64,000 bases of DNA from positions 28,909,296 to 28,973,295 of the forward strand of contig JAPTHN010000006.1 of the NCBI GenBank assembly GCA_026936325.1, read 5' to 3'. Position 1 is the stretch's first letter; every line of letters begins with the position of its first letter. The DNA is from Platynereis dumerilii. Its lineage: Eukaryota; Annelida; Polychaeta; Phyllodocida; Nereididae. Below the pieces are notes generated by a model. That model was not told the DNA's origin. It saw only the letters and a program-made list of their open reading frames with translations, and made no database searches. Positions 13,641 to 25,889 of the stretch are shown piece after piece. Both the position numbers and the translations under genes were made by a program.

Positions 13641-14569
13641 CGTAATATGGGGTGAATCAGGACAGAATTGGCCGTTTTTTTGTCATTGCATGAACAAAAG
13701 TAAACTCAGAAATCAAATATGGTGTCAAATTGTGTTCGAGCACAAGGTCTAAATATCCCCAAGAGCTTGAAACGATATCTTATATTCCTAATGCCCAAGG
13801 CCCATAAAACCACTGTCCCAATTCACCCCTTACTTTGGGGTGAATCGGGACACTCCCTTATTTTCACAATCTATATTTCTTAGCTTTTTGAAGTGATTGC
13901 TACTTGTGAGTAGATATTAGGAAACAATGTTCAAAATGCCAAAAATGTATTTTCAGGAAAATCTGAAATCATTTCATTGATAATATGTAAATTTAAAAAA
14001 AATTAATAAATAGCAGAAAACTATCAAAAACTGCAGTTTTTTGCAAATTTTGCTAGTGATTGATAATTCTGGACTAAATCCACTATTAATAATACTAAGT
14101 TCAATAATATTCATTAAAAAGCCATGCTAGTACATTCAAATGAAAATCAGTAGGGTTATTTTTGTTGATTCAGAAACTTTGTCATTGCCCTGGATCTGAA
14201 CCCATGACCAAACATACATAATCTCATATCTGGTCTACTATTCTGGTCCGTCAACTGGCCAAAACTAGGTTATAAAAGATTCCTGTAAGATTGGTGGCTC
14301 TTGTATTCATACATTTTGCAGTGCATGCAAAGTTTTGACCAGCTTCTGATAGTTCACTTTCCGCAGTACTAAGTTTAAGGTACTGCAGCTCCTCACTGCC
14401 TGCAGTTAGAAATATAAAACTACACCGAAGTATGCTCTAGTATGTCTACTATAAATGTGCCAAAAATCAACTTCCTGAGCTAAGGGGAAGTTGGTGTTTT
14501 TTGAAGAAATAGAATGCTTCCCTGTTCTGTCCCGATTCACCCCAGTGTCCCGATTCACCCCATATTACG
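13641..14569. mobile_element. Nested TIR element, GGGGTGAATCGGGACA ends
   Basis: The ends are inverted copies of CGTAATATGGGGTGAATC, each bordered by the palindrome GTAC (13637-13640 and 14570-14573), which may be a 4-bp or TA target duplication. The inner motif GGGGTGAATCGGGACA is iterated: once at the left end, again near 13848, and twice in inverted form at the right end. There is no transposase ORF in the 929 bases. It inserted into the palindrome described above. Confidence 0.8.
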
Positions 14570-14902
14570 GTACCTTAAACTTTCCAACCCTTTTGTTATC
14601 TCTCTGTTGCTTCCTGAAGCAAGTAAACCTATTACTAAGTACATCTGTGAGCTAGTGAATAAATATCAATAAAATAATCCTCAAAAATGTATCTTTTTGC
14701 TCTTAAAAAAATATGTTTTTATCCCTCATGAGGACAATTTTGGACGACCAAACTTACTGGTGATCAGACGTGCTTACTTTGGCACTCTGTGGAATCTGCT
14801 AAAAACCAATTCAGGAAAAAGTAATGATATGTGATTGATAGAACACATCTTGAAAATTATTTTGGAACCATTTATAAATGTGTTGAAAAATAAAAAAAGA
14901 CT

Positions 14903-15538
14903 GCTAATGTAACTCGATTCCGTCACAGGACACTGAGGTTACATTAGCAACTTTTACATGGGAATTTTTCTGTGTTCTTGCTACTTATGACAATTTCAAA
15001 TGTGAAATTCTAAAATTGTATTGAAAAACGTGTCTTATTTGCCTATATACATCACCAAAAACATAAACGACTGGGTGTGGTAGCTGTTTTTTTATTGCTA
15101 ATGTAACTACAATTTCACATCTGTCCATTTCATAGTGTTACATTAGCAAAATTTGTCTACATAAATTACATTAACGAACACATGATTAGATCTCAAATTT
15201 TCTTTGAGCTGGAAGCAAGGTCTCCCAGGAACAGGCCAGGGGTGGTACCTGCTGGTGATTTCATTTATATTGCAGTAGGATCAGCATAAAAAATTCTGTC
15301 CTCCATCATTTAACATTGTTACATTAGCACAAGGCCATATTTTTAGTTACTCTGATCTGCCAATCCAACAGAAAACAGTGTTTACCCATGATTTTATTTA
15401 ATGGATTGACACAATAAAAGATTTAGATTTCAGCTTTATTTTTGTACTGTCAGCTATCTTTAGAAAAAGCACCTTTCGAAAATATGAGAAGCTGCTAATC
15501 AATTTTGTCTGCCCTTATCAGTATAGTGCTAATGTAAC
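14903..15538. mobile_element. Region with iterated GTTACATTAGCA motif
   Basis: GTTACATTAGCA or its complement occurs at 14903, 14938, 15097, 15137, 15318 and 15528, with variants near 15165 and 15490. Copies at the right end are inverted relative to some internal ones. This spacing is like the subterminal repeats of a non-autonomous DNA transposon nested in the Tc1 palindrome. The outer limits are uncertain. Confidence 0.55.
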
Positions 15539-15540
15539 TT

Positions 15541-16261
15541 GTGGACAAGTTGAGGTAAGTCATTTTGCAGCTTTTCGTGAAATCTGCCCGAGGCGATGCA
15601 TTTTTGATACAAAGTGGCTAATTGAGTGCAAGTAGCACTGGAAAATTGGTAAAGACATATGAAAGTTGTAATACCACTGATTTCCAGAAAATTTTGGAGG
15701 AGAACTGACATGATTCAGTGTGAAATTAAGGAACGGGATAAAACAAGGCGCTGCAACAGGACAATAATCCAAAACCTTCCATCAATCCTGTCAATATATT
15801 TCTTCAGGACAGTTGGAAAAAGCTTCTTGGGTGGTTTAACACTCTCCAGACTTGAAAATTATTGATAAATTGTGGGTTGATCCGAGACAGACTTTGACCC
15901 AGCAGAGACCAACAACGAAGGTGGAGAAATTCTGTGATGCAGAATGGATTAAAATCACTGCTGATGTAGTCTGAGGACTTCGGAAATAATGTTGTAAAAT
16001 CCTGTTGGCTGTTCTTGATCCCAAGGGGGAAAATATGTGATATTACAGGAGGGTATGTAAACTTTTTAAAATGTCATAACTTTCAATCAAATGATAATAT
16101 CATAGAATCTCATTGCCATTTCATTTTTTAATGATTCAGAAGCGTTTAGCCGCCTGCAGTTCTTTGTATTTCATGTATGATTTGCCTATTGTTGTTAAAA
16201 TTATGGAAACAGAGAAATTTGCCATTTTGCATAGGGGTATGTAAACTTTTGGGTAGAACTG
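15541..16261 (+). mobile_element. Tc1/mariner-like remnant, right arm
   Basis: It ends in GTAAACTTTTGGGTAGAACTG followed by TA, the inverted partner of the left terminus at 12700. The plus strand from about 15786 holds the same decayed transposase tail as the left arm (GACAGTTGGAAAAAGCTTCT). Stops and shifts are common. It is an old copy, probably duplicated together with its flank. Confidence 0.75.
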
Positions 16262-16769
16262 TATGTTATAGATGGTGACCCAAAAATGCACCGATAAACT
16301 TATCATACGCAGATCTATGCATGCCAGTATGATACAGTCTTTGGATGATCTGCCTTAATTGCACCAAAAAACTTTCCATCAGCTTTTTGAAGCATACATA
16401 TGTATATCAGGATATAATGACTATAATGGAATATACTCAAAATTCTCAATACCATATCAGGATTTTGATAAAGAGTTTACTCTTTGCTGAAGAACACTTC
16501 ATTTAAAACGTTTTATTCATTTGTGACCAAAATGTGGGCAGCAACCTCATCCGACTTGAACATTGAAAACATTGTAGAGAAATCATGGATCATTCTGTGC
16601 ACAAGAGGGAGGTTCAGCCAACTGATCTGAACCAGCTGCAAGTGACTTTCGTTGAAGTATGGCCACATCTGAGGCTAAATTAATAGATTATTAGAAGCAT
16701 GCAAGAAAACATCAATTTGTGGGATCCATGTCAAAACAAGCAAAGGCTGAGGTCAAAACATGGTGTATT

Positions 16770-17049
16770 CAATGTGCATGGGTTCGAACCCCGGGTGGGG
16801 AACCCAAAATTTTCAGTGTAACTTCATGAGCAAAATCCCAGCTGGATGTCGTTCATATGAGACGTTAAATTGGCGGTCCCTTGTATCAGTGTCTGTGCTG
16901 GGCAAGTAAAAGATCCCTCACATGGGGTAATTGTGTAACATGTTGAGGACTCATGCTCTCTCTCTCATCTCATCAATCAACCCTCTTGAGGGCCCAGAAC
17001 TGGGATTAGAGGGCTGCACTTACCATATCTATCTATCTATCTATCTATG
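16770..17049 (+). mobile_element. tRNA-derived SINE with TATC tail
   Basis: It begins with a perfect tRNA B box (GGTTCGAACCCCG at about 16783). The body shared with 8340-8535 follows (CAGCTGGATGTCGTT and CAGTGTCTGTGCTGGGCAAG), then a CTCATCAATCAACCCT tail domain and GCACTTACCATATCTATC running into (TATC)n at 17028-17048. The A-box half is missing or altered, so it looks 5' truncated. This copy ties a TATC array directly to a SINE 3' end. Confidence 0.8.
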
Positions 17050-17074
17050 ATAATGAGACATTTTTTTGGCTGTA

Positions 17075-17994
17075 GGGGAGAGCGGGGCACAGTGAGACGG
17101 CAGGCACAGTGAGACCGTGCCCCTAGCGTCAAAGTGGTAGTGTTTACAGAACTACCATCTCTTATGTTGAACAAAAATTACATAAGTGAAAGGTAAACCT
17201 AAATCTGGAAAAGATTTGAAGCATAGGGCGAGTGAAATTTCAATTTTTTGGTTTTTCGCCTCGATAAGTAAATAATTTTGCCTAATGACTTTTTGTTCTG
17301 ATGCCTAAGCATTAGGAGTTTAATGCAAATCAATCACCAGGGATTGAAGCTATGGCTTTTTGACTAATTTTAATATGCTGGCGATCCCCAATTTTGGCAT
17401 GTGTCTCCACGGAATTTTCAAATTTAATAAAGAATGCTGCGCGGGGCACAGTGAGACGAGGCACAGTGAGACACCACAGAATAGAGTAGAAACACCTTGA
17501 ATTCAGGGTATAACTCACAATTCATAACCTTCAAAGAGATGCATGTCATTGAAAACTTGTTTTAAATAGAGAGTTATATAAAAAAAGAAGCTTCAGGGAA
17601 GAATTTTGATTAGTAAAGCATAAGAAAGTAACAAGCGCGGCTGGTTAAATATGTTATGCACATGTCCACCGACATGAATTTGTCATATTTGCACAAAAAA
17701 AGGAACTAGAAACTCTCCCCACCAACTTTTCATTATGAAATATACAGGTTTTCATAATATCCATTGACAAAGTTATTCTGCATGCCTAGAGGGTTTGCAA
17801 TTGTGGTAGCAGACTTCCCTGTCTCACTGTGCCCCGCCTGCTGTCTCACTGTGCCCCGCCTATGGGGCACAGTGAGACACTTTTCCGGCATGGACTTAAC
17901 ATGATGTATCTCCAAACCTGTAATAGTTGGGAACCTAAAACTACCGGACAATATACCCAACTTCATCATCTACAATGCGGGCCCCGCTCTCCCC
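17075..17994. mobile_element. TIR element, GGGGAGAGCGGGGC ends, iterated ACAGTGAGAC
   Basis: The termini are perfect inverted copies of GGGGAGAGCGGGGC next to TA dinucleotides (left TA 17073-17074, right TA 17995-17996). The phrase GGCACAGTGAGAC occurs twice at the left end (about 17086 and 17102), twice in the middle (about 17446 and 17460) and three times near 17820-17880, partly inverted. No transposase is encoded in about 920 bases. It inserted 26 bases downstream of the SINE tail. Confidence 0.85.
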
Positions 17995-18324
17995 TATACA
18001 TCAAGATTAAGTTGACTTTCTTATATATGTTTAATTTATGTGTCTACCTTGCTTTGATGTAATTTTGGATGCTTTTCCTGTAATTATGATTACAGACGAT
18101 TTCATAATTGTAGGAACCGAGAATGAATGTGGATTTTTTTTCTGGGACATGTCGTTCTAAAAGTGATGTCATAGTTTTTTATGTCACTTTTTCCATATGT
18201 TCCAGAAAAAAAAATCACATTACGTCTTTGTCTATCTACCATTATATATGAAATCATCTGTAGCATATACTGACCAACTCCTTAGCCACAAAAAAATTAT
18301 TTATAACGTACTGACTCTTTTATT

Positions 18325-18515
18325 TGATATTCCTTTTCAAACATCTCCTTTTTGGTCAAAATCTCCTTTCTAGATTTGACCAAAACCTCCTTATTTCCAA
18401 TAATCTCCTATTGAAAAGTATATATCTGGAAAAAAAGATAATTTTGCCAGAAGGAAATTATTGAAAAGGGTGATTTTGGGAAAGGAGATTTTTGAAAAAG
18501 GAGAATTTGACTGTC
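18325..18515. repeat. Inverted repeat with iterated TCTCCTTT motif
   Basis: CATCTCCTTTTTGGTCAAAATCTCCTTT at the left is mirrored by AAAGGAGATTTTTGAAAAAGGAGAA at the right. It is a small foldback of about 190 bases with the motif doubled in each arm, again without coding capacity. Boundaries are approximate. Confidence 0.5.
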
Positions 18516-19087
18516 CCCCTTCCTAAGTATTCCTGTGGGATAAAGTGAAGTGATAAAGTGAAGTGAAGCTCATACGATTGGCTAGCAGCTAAATTATATG
18601 GGGTTTCGCGCATTTCTCTCCTCTGAAAGGTTGAAGCAAGAATTGAAAATTCATAGATCAAAAACAAAATTTCTAAACTTTTAATTCTGGGAAAAAATTT
18701 GAAAAAACGATTCATTGAATACATACCTTTTTTAATCATCATTGGGAATACTTGTAATTATAAAAAAGTGTGTGATTATTTCTTAGGGAAACAATAAAGC
18801 ACGATTTTAAAAAATGTGGTCATAGATACAGATAAAATATGGTGAGTATATCCTATTAAATCATGTTATCAAGGCAAAAAAAACAATCAATGTCTTTCAG
18901 CAGCAAAAAGTAGAGATTCCCAGAAAAAGTATATTACATCAATTATCGCATGCTCATTATATAGCAGCGGTTCACTCAAAAAATGTTTTGCCCTGAAGCA
19001 GTTCAATTGAACCAGAGTCAGTTGCTGTTCATGAGTTTGTGGAATACATGCAGTTAAGTCATGCGATCAATTACAGTCTGTCAATTT

Positions 19088-19365
19088 GATATGCAAAAAG
19101 TGTGGACTGTTGCGCTGTCAAAATGGCACTTCGTGAGTCATCATACTGATGATTTGTCTTGATGCACAACCAATACTTTTGATATTTTAAAATTTCATCC
19201 AAGGAGACTGCAGTTCGCTTGTTGGCTACAGGCAAATGAAAGAACGAAAGGATTATGCGTCTGATTTTACTCTAATGACGATCAAATGGCCTTCTCCTAA
19301 TCACGAATGATCAAACGGTTAATTAATCTCTGTTTCCCTCGTTAAATGTAGAGAAGATGACCCTT
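19088..19365 (-). mobile_element. MITE family copy 1 (GTGGACTGTTGC ends)
   Basis: It shares AAAATGGCACTT, CATCATxCTGATGATTTGTC and ATCAAATGGCCTTCTC blocks with copies at 21455-21731 and 25552-25889. The right end is poorly preserved. Orientation is opposite to the other two. Non-coding. Confidence 0.65.
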
Positions 19366-20461
19366 CCTTAAAACCTTCCTTCAGTCTAAAAATGGTTTTG
19401 TTGACCATGCAGATTTGAGGGTTTCAATTCGCCACCAACTTTAAATATCTTATTTTGCAGTTGAAAATTCTGCTCTGTGACTGTGTCTTTTGCTAACTAC
19501 AGCTTTCACTGCAGACCTCTCATGCACCAAATTGAACCTCCATGATTAGATCTTTCTAATGTAGGAAATTAATTTAGGCTTAAGAATATCAGGTCTGGAT
19601 TTTTGTTTCATATCAAACAGGGCCCTGATTGCTTGAAATTCACTCCAATCAAAATCCTTTATGTTTTTGAACTCAACTTCTTTGGAGAAAAGCAGTTAAA
19701 ACGGTTTTCATTCAAGCAGGAGTAAGATAATGGGGTCAAATCACGCAAGAGCATGTGTTAGCTGTTGGCATTCGAGATTCGCATGCTCCATGGCAGAGAC
19801 CAGAATGCTCCTTGCTCGCTGGCATGCGTCTTGTGGTGAATTGTGTGCGAGCAGTCTTTGATGGACCTCTGAGAGTTGATGTAAGGGACAAACAGGGTAT
19901 TATGTGGGGCAAATTAACAAAATGTTACAAAATTCCATAAATCAATTAACATAAATCAGCAAAAATGTTTGAGGGAAAGAGTATTAGATATCGACATACG
20001 AGTTTCGGAAGAAGCTTTTTTTCCAGCAGGAAGAGCAAATTTTTAACCTTTATTTTGGAAGTTTATGAATAATAAGTTTAGCCTATATACTGAAAGTACA
20101 ACAATGTATGATTTCCAAAAGCAGCAAAAGAAGTTTTAAAATTCAGTCAGACTTCAGCTTGCAACTCGAACAAACTTCCAGGGATTAGGGGAAGACTGGC
20201 GAAGATGGACCATGCATATAACATGTAAATGGCACTGCCATAAAATTCTCACAGTACCTAATTACACGTTTTTGTAGGACTTGTGTTACCCCAATTTTCA
20301 TTTTTATATCGTATTCAATGCATGAAAGGCAGTTATGTTACAGTTTCAACAAATCCGAAAGACAGATACATAGAAAAATAGAGTGAAATAAAGACTAGAA
20401 AGATAAAATAGATCAAAAGTAGAATATAGATAGAAAGACAGATACATGAATAGATACCCAA

Positions 20462-21451
20462 TTAACCCTTGTAGCCGCAATAGGGGCCTCGGAGGCCCCC
20501 GTGGGACTTTTGACTTCAATGTCTCGCACAATATTTGGTCAATCGCATTCAGATTTCATGTAATCCTAGTCCAACTAATCTAAAACAACATACCAGACGT
20601 TGTGAATTTATAGATATTGAACATGGTCACTGGCGATAGTTTGAGCGTTTTTCCGTCACAAAGCCGCAATGGGGGCTTCGTAGGCCCCCACCCCTGCACA
20701 TGTGCATGTCATATGAGTTTTTAGATAAATGCTGCAACTGTGCTGCCACTTATTGCAGATCAGAGTGTGATACAGTCACTTTTGTATGTTTGGAGAGGTG
20801 CTATTTGTCTGTCAGTCCATTTCAACGCAATTATATATATTTGCATTTCTGGTAAAGTTCTGATTAATTTACTTAAAAAGGGACAACATTGACCTTTTAG
20901 TGATCTTAAACCTACAAAAATGGATTCAGCATCATCAAAAACTCCTTCAGTGACGATTTTGTAAATGTAGCTGGTGTGATTGAAGTGCAGGACCTTCATT
21001 CTCAGAAAAAAACTGGCTCGAAATACCTGAAAGAAAGGATCTTGCAGGGCGAGGGCCAAAATGGCCATTTTCAGTGCTCCTTTTCTCATCTCTTGACATT
21101 TTAGGGCACAAAATGGTTTATAATGAAATCAGAAGACAATCCCAATACTTTTCAAGTTATTTTGTGACCAAACTATTCTGTAAAATACTGAATATTCCAA
21201 AAATGTATCAAAATGGACAAAATTGGAAGAATTGAATGAAATCTTGATATCGTATTTTTATCAATAAGATTTCATTTTCCCCCTATTTCACCACCACTAT
21301 CCTCAATTTTGACTTCATTTATATACTTATACTACTTTTGAAGTAATTTTTTTAAACCATTGAATATTTGAGGGTTGTGAAAGGGAGGGAGCCTCAGAGG
21401 CCCCCGTTGCGGCTTTGCATACTCATAATCGGTTGCTGCTGCAAGGGTTAA
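20462..21451. mobile_element. piggyBac-like non-autonomous element with TTAA flanks
   Basis: The outer bases are TTAACCCTTGTAGCCGCAAT at the left and, in complement, TTAACCCTTGCAGCAGCAAC at the right. A TTAA target duplication plus termini starting CCC are the piggyBac hallmarks. Inside, the phrase GCCGCAATGGGGGCCTC followed by GAGGCCCCC recurs at about 20475, 20663 and 21385 (inverted). The largest ORF inside (20760-21089 minus) shows no transposase motif, so the unit is non-autonomous. Confidence 0.75.
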
Positions 21452-21454
21452 AGT

Positions 21455-21731
21455 CTGTCACTTTGACATAGAAAAAATGAGGACCAGTTCACTGTGAAAA
21501 ATGCACTTTGTGACTCATGATAGCTGATGAGGTGTCATCTTCTCTACATTCAACATGGGAAACATAGAGGCTGTTTGATTAGTCATGATCAAGAGAAGGC
21601 CATTTGATTTGTCATAACTGAAAATCAGATGCATAATTGGGTCTGATCATGACAAATCATCAGCATGATGACACACAAAGCGCCATTTTCACCGTGCAAC
21701 AGTCCACTCTTTTTCTATATCAAAGTGACAG
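21455..21731. mobile_element. MITE family copy 2
   Basis: It is bounded by CTGTCACTTTGACATAGA and the inverted TCTATATCAAAGTGACAG. Inner blocks are shared with copies 1 and 3 (ATAGAGGCTGTTTGATTAGTCATGATC within). It starts four bases after the TTAA of the piggyBac-like element, so one probably inserted beside the other. Confidence 0.75.
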
Positions 21732-22132
21732 ATTGTAAAGTATATGCTGGATTGTTGATATTATAACAGTAAAAAAAATAGTACACAATTTTCACGTAGA
21801 TGATTGTTCTCTGTTGCATAATCATCAGTTTAAAAAGATTATGTAACTTTAACTTTGTGGATTTTGTGATATTTTCTATCCACAAAAGTTACACAAATAA
21901 AGTAAAACAATCCAAAATGTTAAAAATAACGTGCAAGCACTTTAAGCTGGGTCAAAGACTCTCCCTCCATTATATGCCCCCCCCCTCAGGCCACTTCTAG
22001 ATACGTCCCTGTTATCACCCCTTATCAACAACCACTATTGTTCCATTACCCCTATGTAACAAGCCCCCTGATTGGCCAACAATCCACCTGCATAATGTGA
22101 TGTTTACCTGTGTGCGGTTGTGTGTGACAGGC

Positions 22133-22190
22133 AGGTCGATAACACATGTGTTATTCACTGATCAGCGAATATCACATGTGTTACTGACCT
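22133..22190. repeat. 58-bp palindrome
   Basis: AGGTCGATAACACATGTG and the inverted CACATGTGTTACTGACCT enclose a TGATCA centre. The short hairpin could be a solo MITE or a cruciform-prone site. An A-rich tract (22195-22400, runs of A broken by TTCC) follows directly. Confidence 0.7.
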
Positions 22191-22194
22191 CCCT

Positions 22195-22400
22195 GGAAAA
22201 AAAAATTTCTCCCAAAAAAAAAAGAAAATTTCCAAAAAAAAGAAGAAATCTGAAAAAATAATTCAGAAAAAAAGAAATTCCAAAAAAAAAAAAAAAAATT
22301 CCAAAGAAAAAAAAAATTTCCAAAAACAAAATAAATTCCGAAAATAAAAGATTTCAAAAAAGTCCAAAAAAAGCCCCTCTCCTTAAAAAAAGAAGCCAAA
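22195..22400. repeat. A-rich low-complexity tract
   Basis: Runs of 6 to 17 A separated by TTCC or TTTCC, with imperfect periodicity. The minus-strand Phe-rich ORF across it is an artefact of this composition. Confidence 0.85.
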
Positions 22401-23740
22401 ATAAAAAATTTGTAAAAGTATTCCAGGGCCAAATATTGACAGTCTTGTTTTGTTTTTACTTGGAAGGATGTTTATTTTAAAAGACATGTCAATACTTTTT
22501 CATAAATAATTTATGTTTAAAAATATTATTTTTATACATGGAGTGTACATGAGATGAAATAAGCATGATCCTGGCCAGCTGGTTTGTGGTTGAAAATCTT
22601 AGGTACAAAGAAGCTGACAGATTACAGGGAGGTGTGAAAGTGAATTGCACTTTAGGCCTAAATGGTGAAGAATAGTTCAGTACAACTGAAAGGCCCCATT
22701 GAACAGCAATTAACAAGATTGATTGGAATGAAGCAAATGCAGTAAAATAAGTCAACACCCACTGAGTGTGAAATATAAAGTGCAGAAACAACTGAATACA
22801 CAAGAAAATGGCGGCGCAAAATCAGTCTGACCTAACCAGCGCTAGCCATTAGAGGAGATGTTTATAAATCTAATATTATTGCATTTAACTAAAAAAAAGA
22901 CCCCATACGAAGAATCTACGTTGTCATAACTTGGAAATACATATAAAATAAACCCTTGGAATATTCTGGTTGGGCCAGGAGGCTCGTGACTGACATTTGA
23001 GGGATATCACTGCATTACCGGCCTATGCATCTATCTACCTGGTTATTTATCTATTTATGTATGGATATGTATTTATGCATTTATTTATGTGTCTCTCTGT
23101 TAATTGTTGTGTCAGTCTATCTATTTATAATCAAAGTCAATGGATTTATGTGACAATTAAGGATTATCTGACTATTATAGTCACTTGGCTGTTGATAGGT
23201 ATTGAACTATCAAGTGCGATTCTGAAGTGGAATTAGTGAATTACCCTTCAGTAATTGATAAGATGTAATTCTGGCTGTCTCAACTGATCCCTGAAACAGA
23301 ATTGCTATTGAACATCCCCTGTTTAAACTTCAATTATATCAATTTATATGGTTAAATTGAGGGTGCTCCCAACAAAGAGAGGATGTGCCACCTGGAAGAA
23401 GAAGAAGATGCATGCGCGCGCATCTCTGATAGCTTGACCCTTGACCCCTAAAGCAACAGTCCATTTATTTTCTTAATTAATTTTTTTGTTACGGTGGACC
23501 ACTAAAATCGACTGGGCTTCAGGAAATATTCAATTGAGAGTGTATTTCAAGTTTGAGTGAGATTGGTGAGAGAGGGCGATCGTGACAGTGCTAACAAGAA
23601 TAGCCAAAATACTTGTGGTAAGAGCTGCTTGACGCAGCTAAAAACCAATCAGAGATCAATGTTTTATACCATAATTTTACTTCTTCAGGTCAAAACAACA
23701 TGGTTATCGATAAAGAACATCACAACTTACAAGGGGGGTG

Positions 23741-23953
23741 TATACTTTTGCGACACCCATTTTCACTGATTTAATTTTTTCTACTTTACCATGACTTTCC
23801 ATCCAGCATTTTATGGTGTACAGTATATAGGTTGTAAGAGAGGTCAGTGTGACCATGTAGCAATATGGGAATGACGATTCTTACCAGAAGAAAGATATGT
23901 CAGGAAATGTAAGACCACTCCAGGGGGTGTATACTTCTGCAACCCACTGTAGG
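23741..23953. mobile_element. Tc1-like terminal fragment
   Basis: GGGGGTGTATACTTTTGCGA at the left and GGGGGTGTATACTTCTGCAACCCACTG followed by TA at the right are directly repeated subterminal phrases of Tc1/mariner type. No transposase frame is present. It is probably the 3' end of a decayed copy. Confidence 0.55.
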
Positions 23954-24464
23954 CACTATGACAGCACTATGACAGCACTGCCTCACCACAACTTACTGCG
24001 ACATATTGCACTGGTCATTACCTCTTGCTGGCAGAGTTGCAAACTTCTTTCAGAGCTTTTGCTCAATCGTCGTTGGGCAGTGTAGGACTTTCTAAAATGA
24101 TTTTCAATCTCATGGACACCTGTGTACTAGTGTGTAGGTGAGATTAGCGTGGCACTGCAGACCAGCATACTCCAGTGGTGATTTCTTCCTTTGTTTACTT
24201 ACACACAATGGCATCAATTAGTGAAATGTTCACCCTAGATCATCACATAGAGTCAGTGTACCAAGACCGGAGTAGTGTCAGTCACAAATCATGTCTTTTG
24301 TGTCTTTTTTCAACTGCGCATCTTCAAAAAGAAGAAATCACCAAAAAATTATAGGAGGTGTTACTGACGTCATTCAAAACTAAATAAAATTGGGAAAAAC
24401 AATTGAAATCAGTTTTGATAGCAATATTTTTCAGTTGTAAGTCTGGTAATAAACCCTTTGCAAA

Positions 24465-24669
24465 CGAAGGGGTCAAATACTTATCTCCAAAGACTATTGG
24501 GATTCTTATGCAAATATATTACATGATGCTTCTTTCATTTAATTTTTGTGCATTACCTGTCTCCTACAGTAGGACCAGATCTACCTGAGAAATTTCAGAG
24601 TTTTGGAGCAAGCGAAAGTGCCCAAAACAGAAAATATGGTAGGGGGTCAAATACTTATTTTCCTCACTG
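24465..24669. mobile_element. Tc1-like 3' terminal fragment
   Basis: GGGGTCAAATACTTATCTCC at about 24470 and GGGGTCAAATACTTATTTTC at about 24636, the latter ending CTCACTG next to TA, are the well known Tc1-type terminus (complement CAGTGAGGAAAATAAG). A (TA)n run at 24669-24690 follows. No left terminus was found, so the copy is truncated. Confidence 0.6.
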
Positions 24670-25551
24670 TATATATATATATATATATATGCATCACCAA
24701 AAGTTAGAGAAGACCAAATCTGGTAATTAAAGCAGATGGCATTGGGTTTGGAACCTAGGGATCCTGTGCACAGCCTCTTGACAGTAGATTGTTTCAGCCA
24801 AACAGTCTCAAGCGCTGTTAGGCATTCAACTGCTGGAGAAAGCCTTTGGTAATTGCCCCAGCTGATCAGGTTGCAATATAAATAAATGTTTAAAATGTGA
24901 TGGAAGATATCTAGAAAGACTGCAAGCCTATCAAGAAATACATTTTTTGTAATCACCTGTTTTTTACTCTAAATTCTCTGACTTTTAACCTCTCGTAACC
25001 ATGGTAACAGAAAAGTAACTTAAAAACTTCTTACAGTTTTGATTTTTTCAGAATAGAAGGTCAAATACCAGAAATTTATGCTGTGAAAATTTCATTTAGC
25101 TATATCAAACAGGAAGGTCTGCCAAAAAAATGGGTCAGAACTTTTGGGACCCCCCTCGTATATCATGGCTAGATAATGGGAGATAATTACGTTATTTTAC
25201 AAATCTCCCTGTCCTGCTCTTTAAAGGTTTACTTCTTATGGATTCATGTCTCTGTTTAATTAAATGCTGTGCCAGTAAAATATCCTGCACATACCACGGG
25301 CATTGTGAAACATGTGATGGGCTCCTCGTTGATCAAATCTCATTAAATTTTATCAATTTTCGCAACTAGCAACATCCGGCATGGTGATGACGTTGCACTT
25401 TTATAATTTTGCTAATTCTTAACTTTCCTCTGCATCTCTCTGTCTGTCAATATATATTTTTTCTCTAGAGGAGCAGTTGGCACATAAGGCTGCTTATTCA
25501 GAAGGACCAAGTTTGAGTCTCCTCTGCTCCACCTTCAGCCAGGAAATTAGA

Positions 25552-25889
25552 TATGCAGAAAGAGTGGACTGTTGCACTGTGAAAATGGCACCTTATGACT
25601 CATGATACCTGATGAAGTGTGACCTTCTCTATGTACATTCGCCACGGGAAACATAGAGGCTGTTTGATTAGTCATGATCAAGAGAAGGCCATTTGATCTG
25701 TCATAACTGACATACATTAGAGTAAAAATCAGATGCATAATCCTTTCGTTTGCCTGTCACCAACAAGCAGGATTGGTCTCTTAAAATCTAATTAACATTG
25801 AAAGTATTGGGTATGATCATGACAAATCATCAGCATGATGGACTACTAAGTGCCATTTTGAGAGTGCAGCAGTCCACTCTTTCCGCATG
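25552..25889. mobile_element. MITE family copy 3
   Basis: ATATGCAGAAAGAGTGGACTG at the left is mirrored by CAGTCCACTCTTTCCGCAT at the right, followed inward by GTGAAAATGGCAC and AAGTGCCATTTTGA. The middle is shared with copy 2 (CATAGAGGCTGTTTGATTAG). Best-preserved member of the family, without coding capacity. Confidence 0.8.

Larger units (their letters stand above)
12345..16770. repeat. Large imperfect palindrome (foldback) about 4.4 kb
   Basis: Sequence at 12355-12690 reappears inverted at about 16500-16760. For example TCAGCCTTTGCTT at 12358 pairs with AAGCAAAGGCTGA at about 16739, and CTCCCTCTTGTGCACAGAAT near 12442 pairs with ATTCTGTGCACAAGAGGGAG near 16590. Continuing inward, Tc1-like arms pair with each other. 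The central 13.6-15.5 kb holds younger nested repeats. The inverted homology continues beyond the Tc1 ends, so this is an inverted duplication of a locus that already carried Tc1 DNA, or a composite foldback element. Confidence 0.75.

Noticed and set aside
22181-22432. Phe-rich 83-codon ORF
   Set aside because: Complement of the A-rich tract.
24690-25165. A further Tc1-like element between ATGCATCACCAAAAGTT and AACTTTTGGGACCCCCC
   Set aside because: Only the core AAAAGTT pairs between the ends, which is too little to call.
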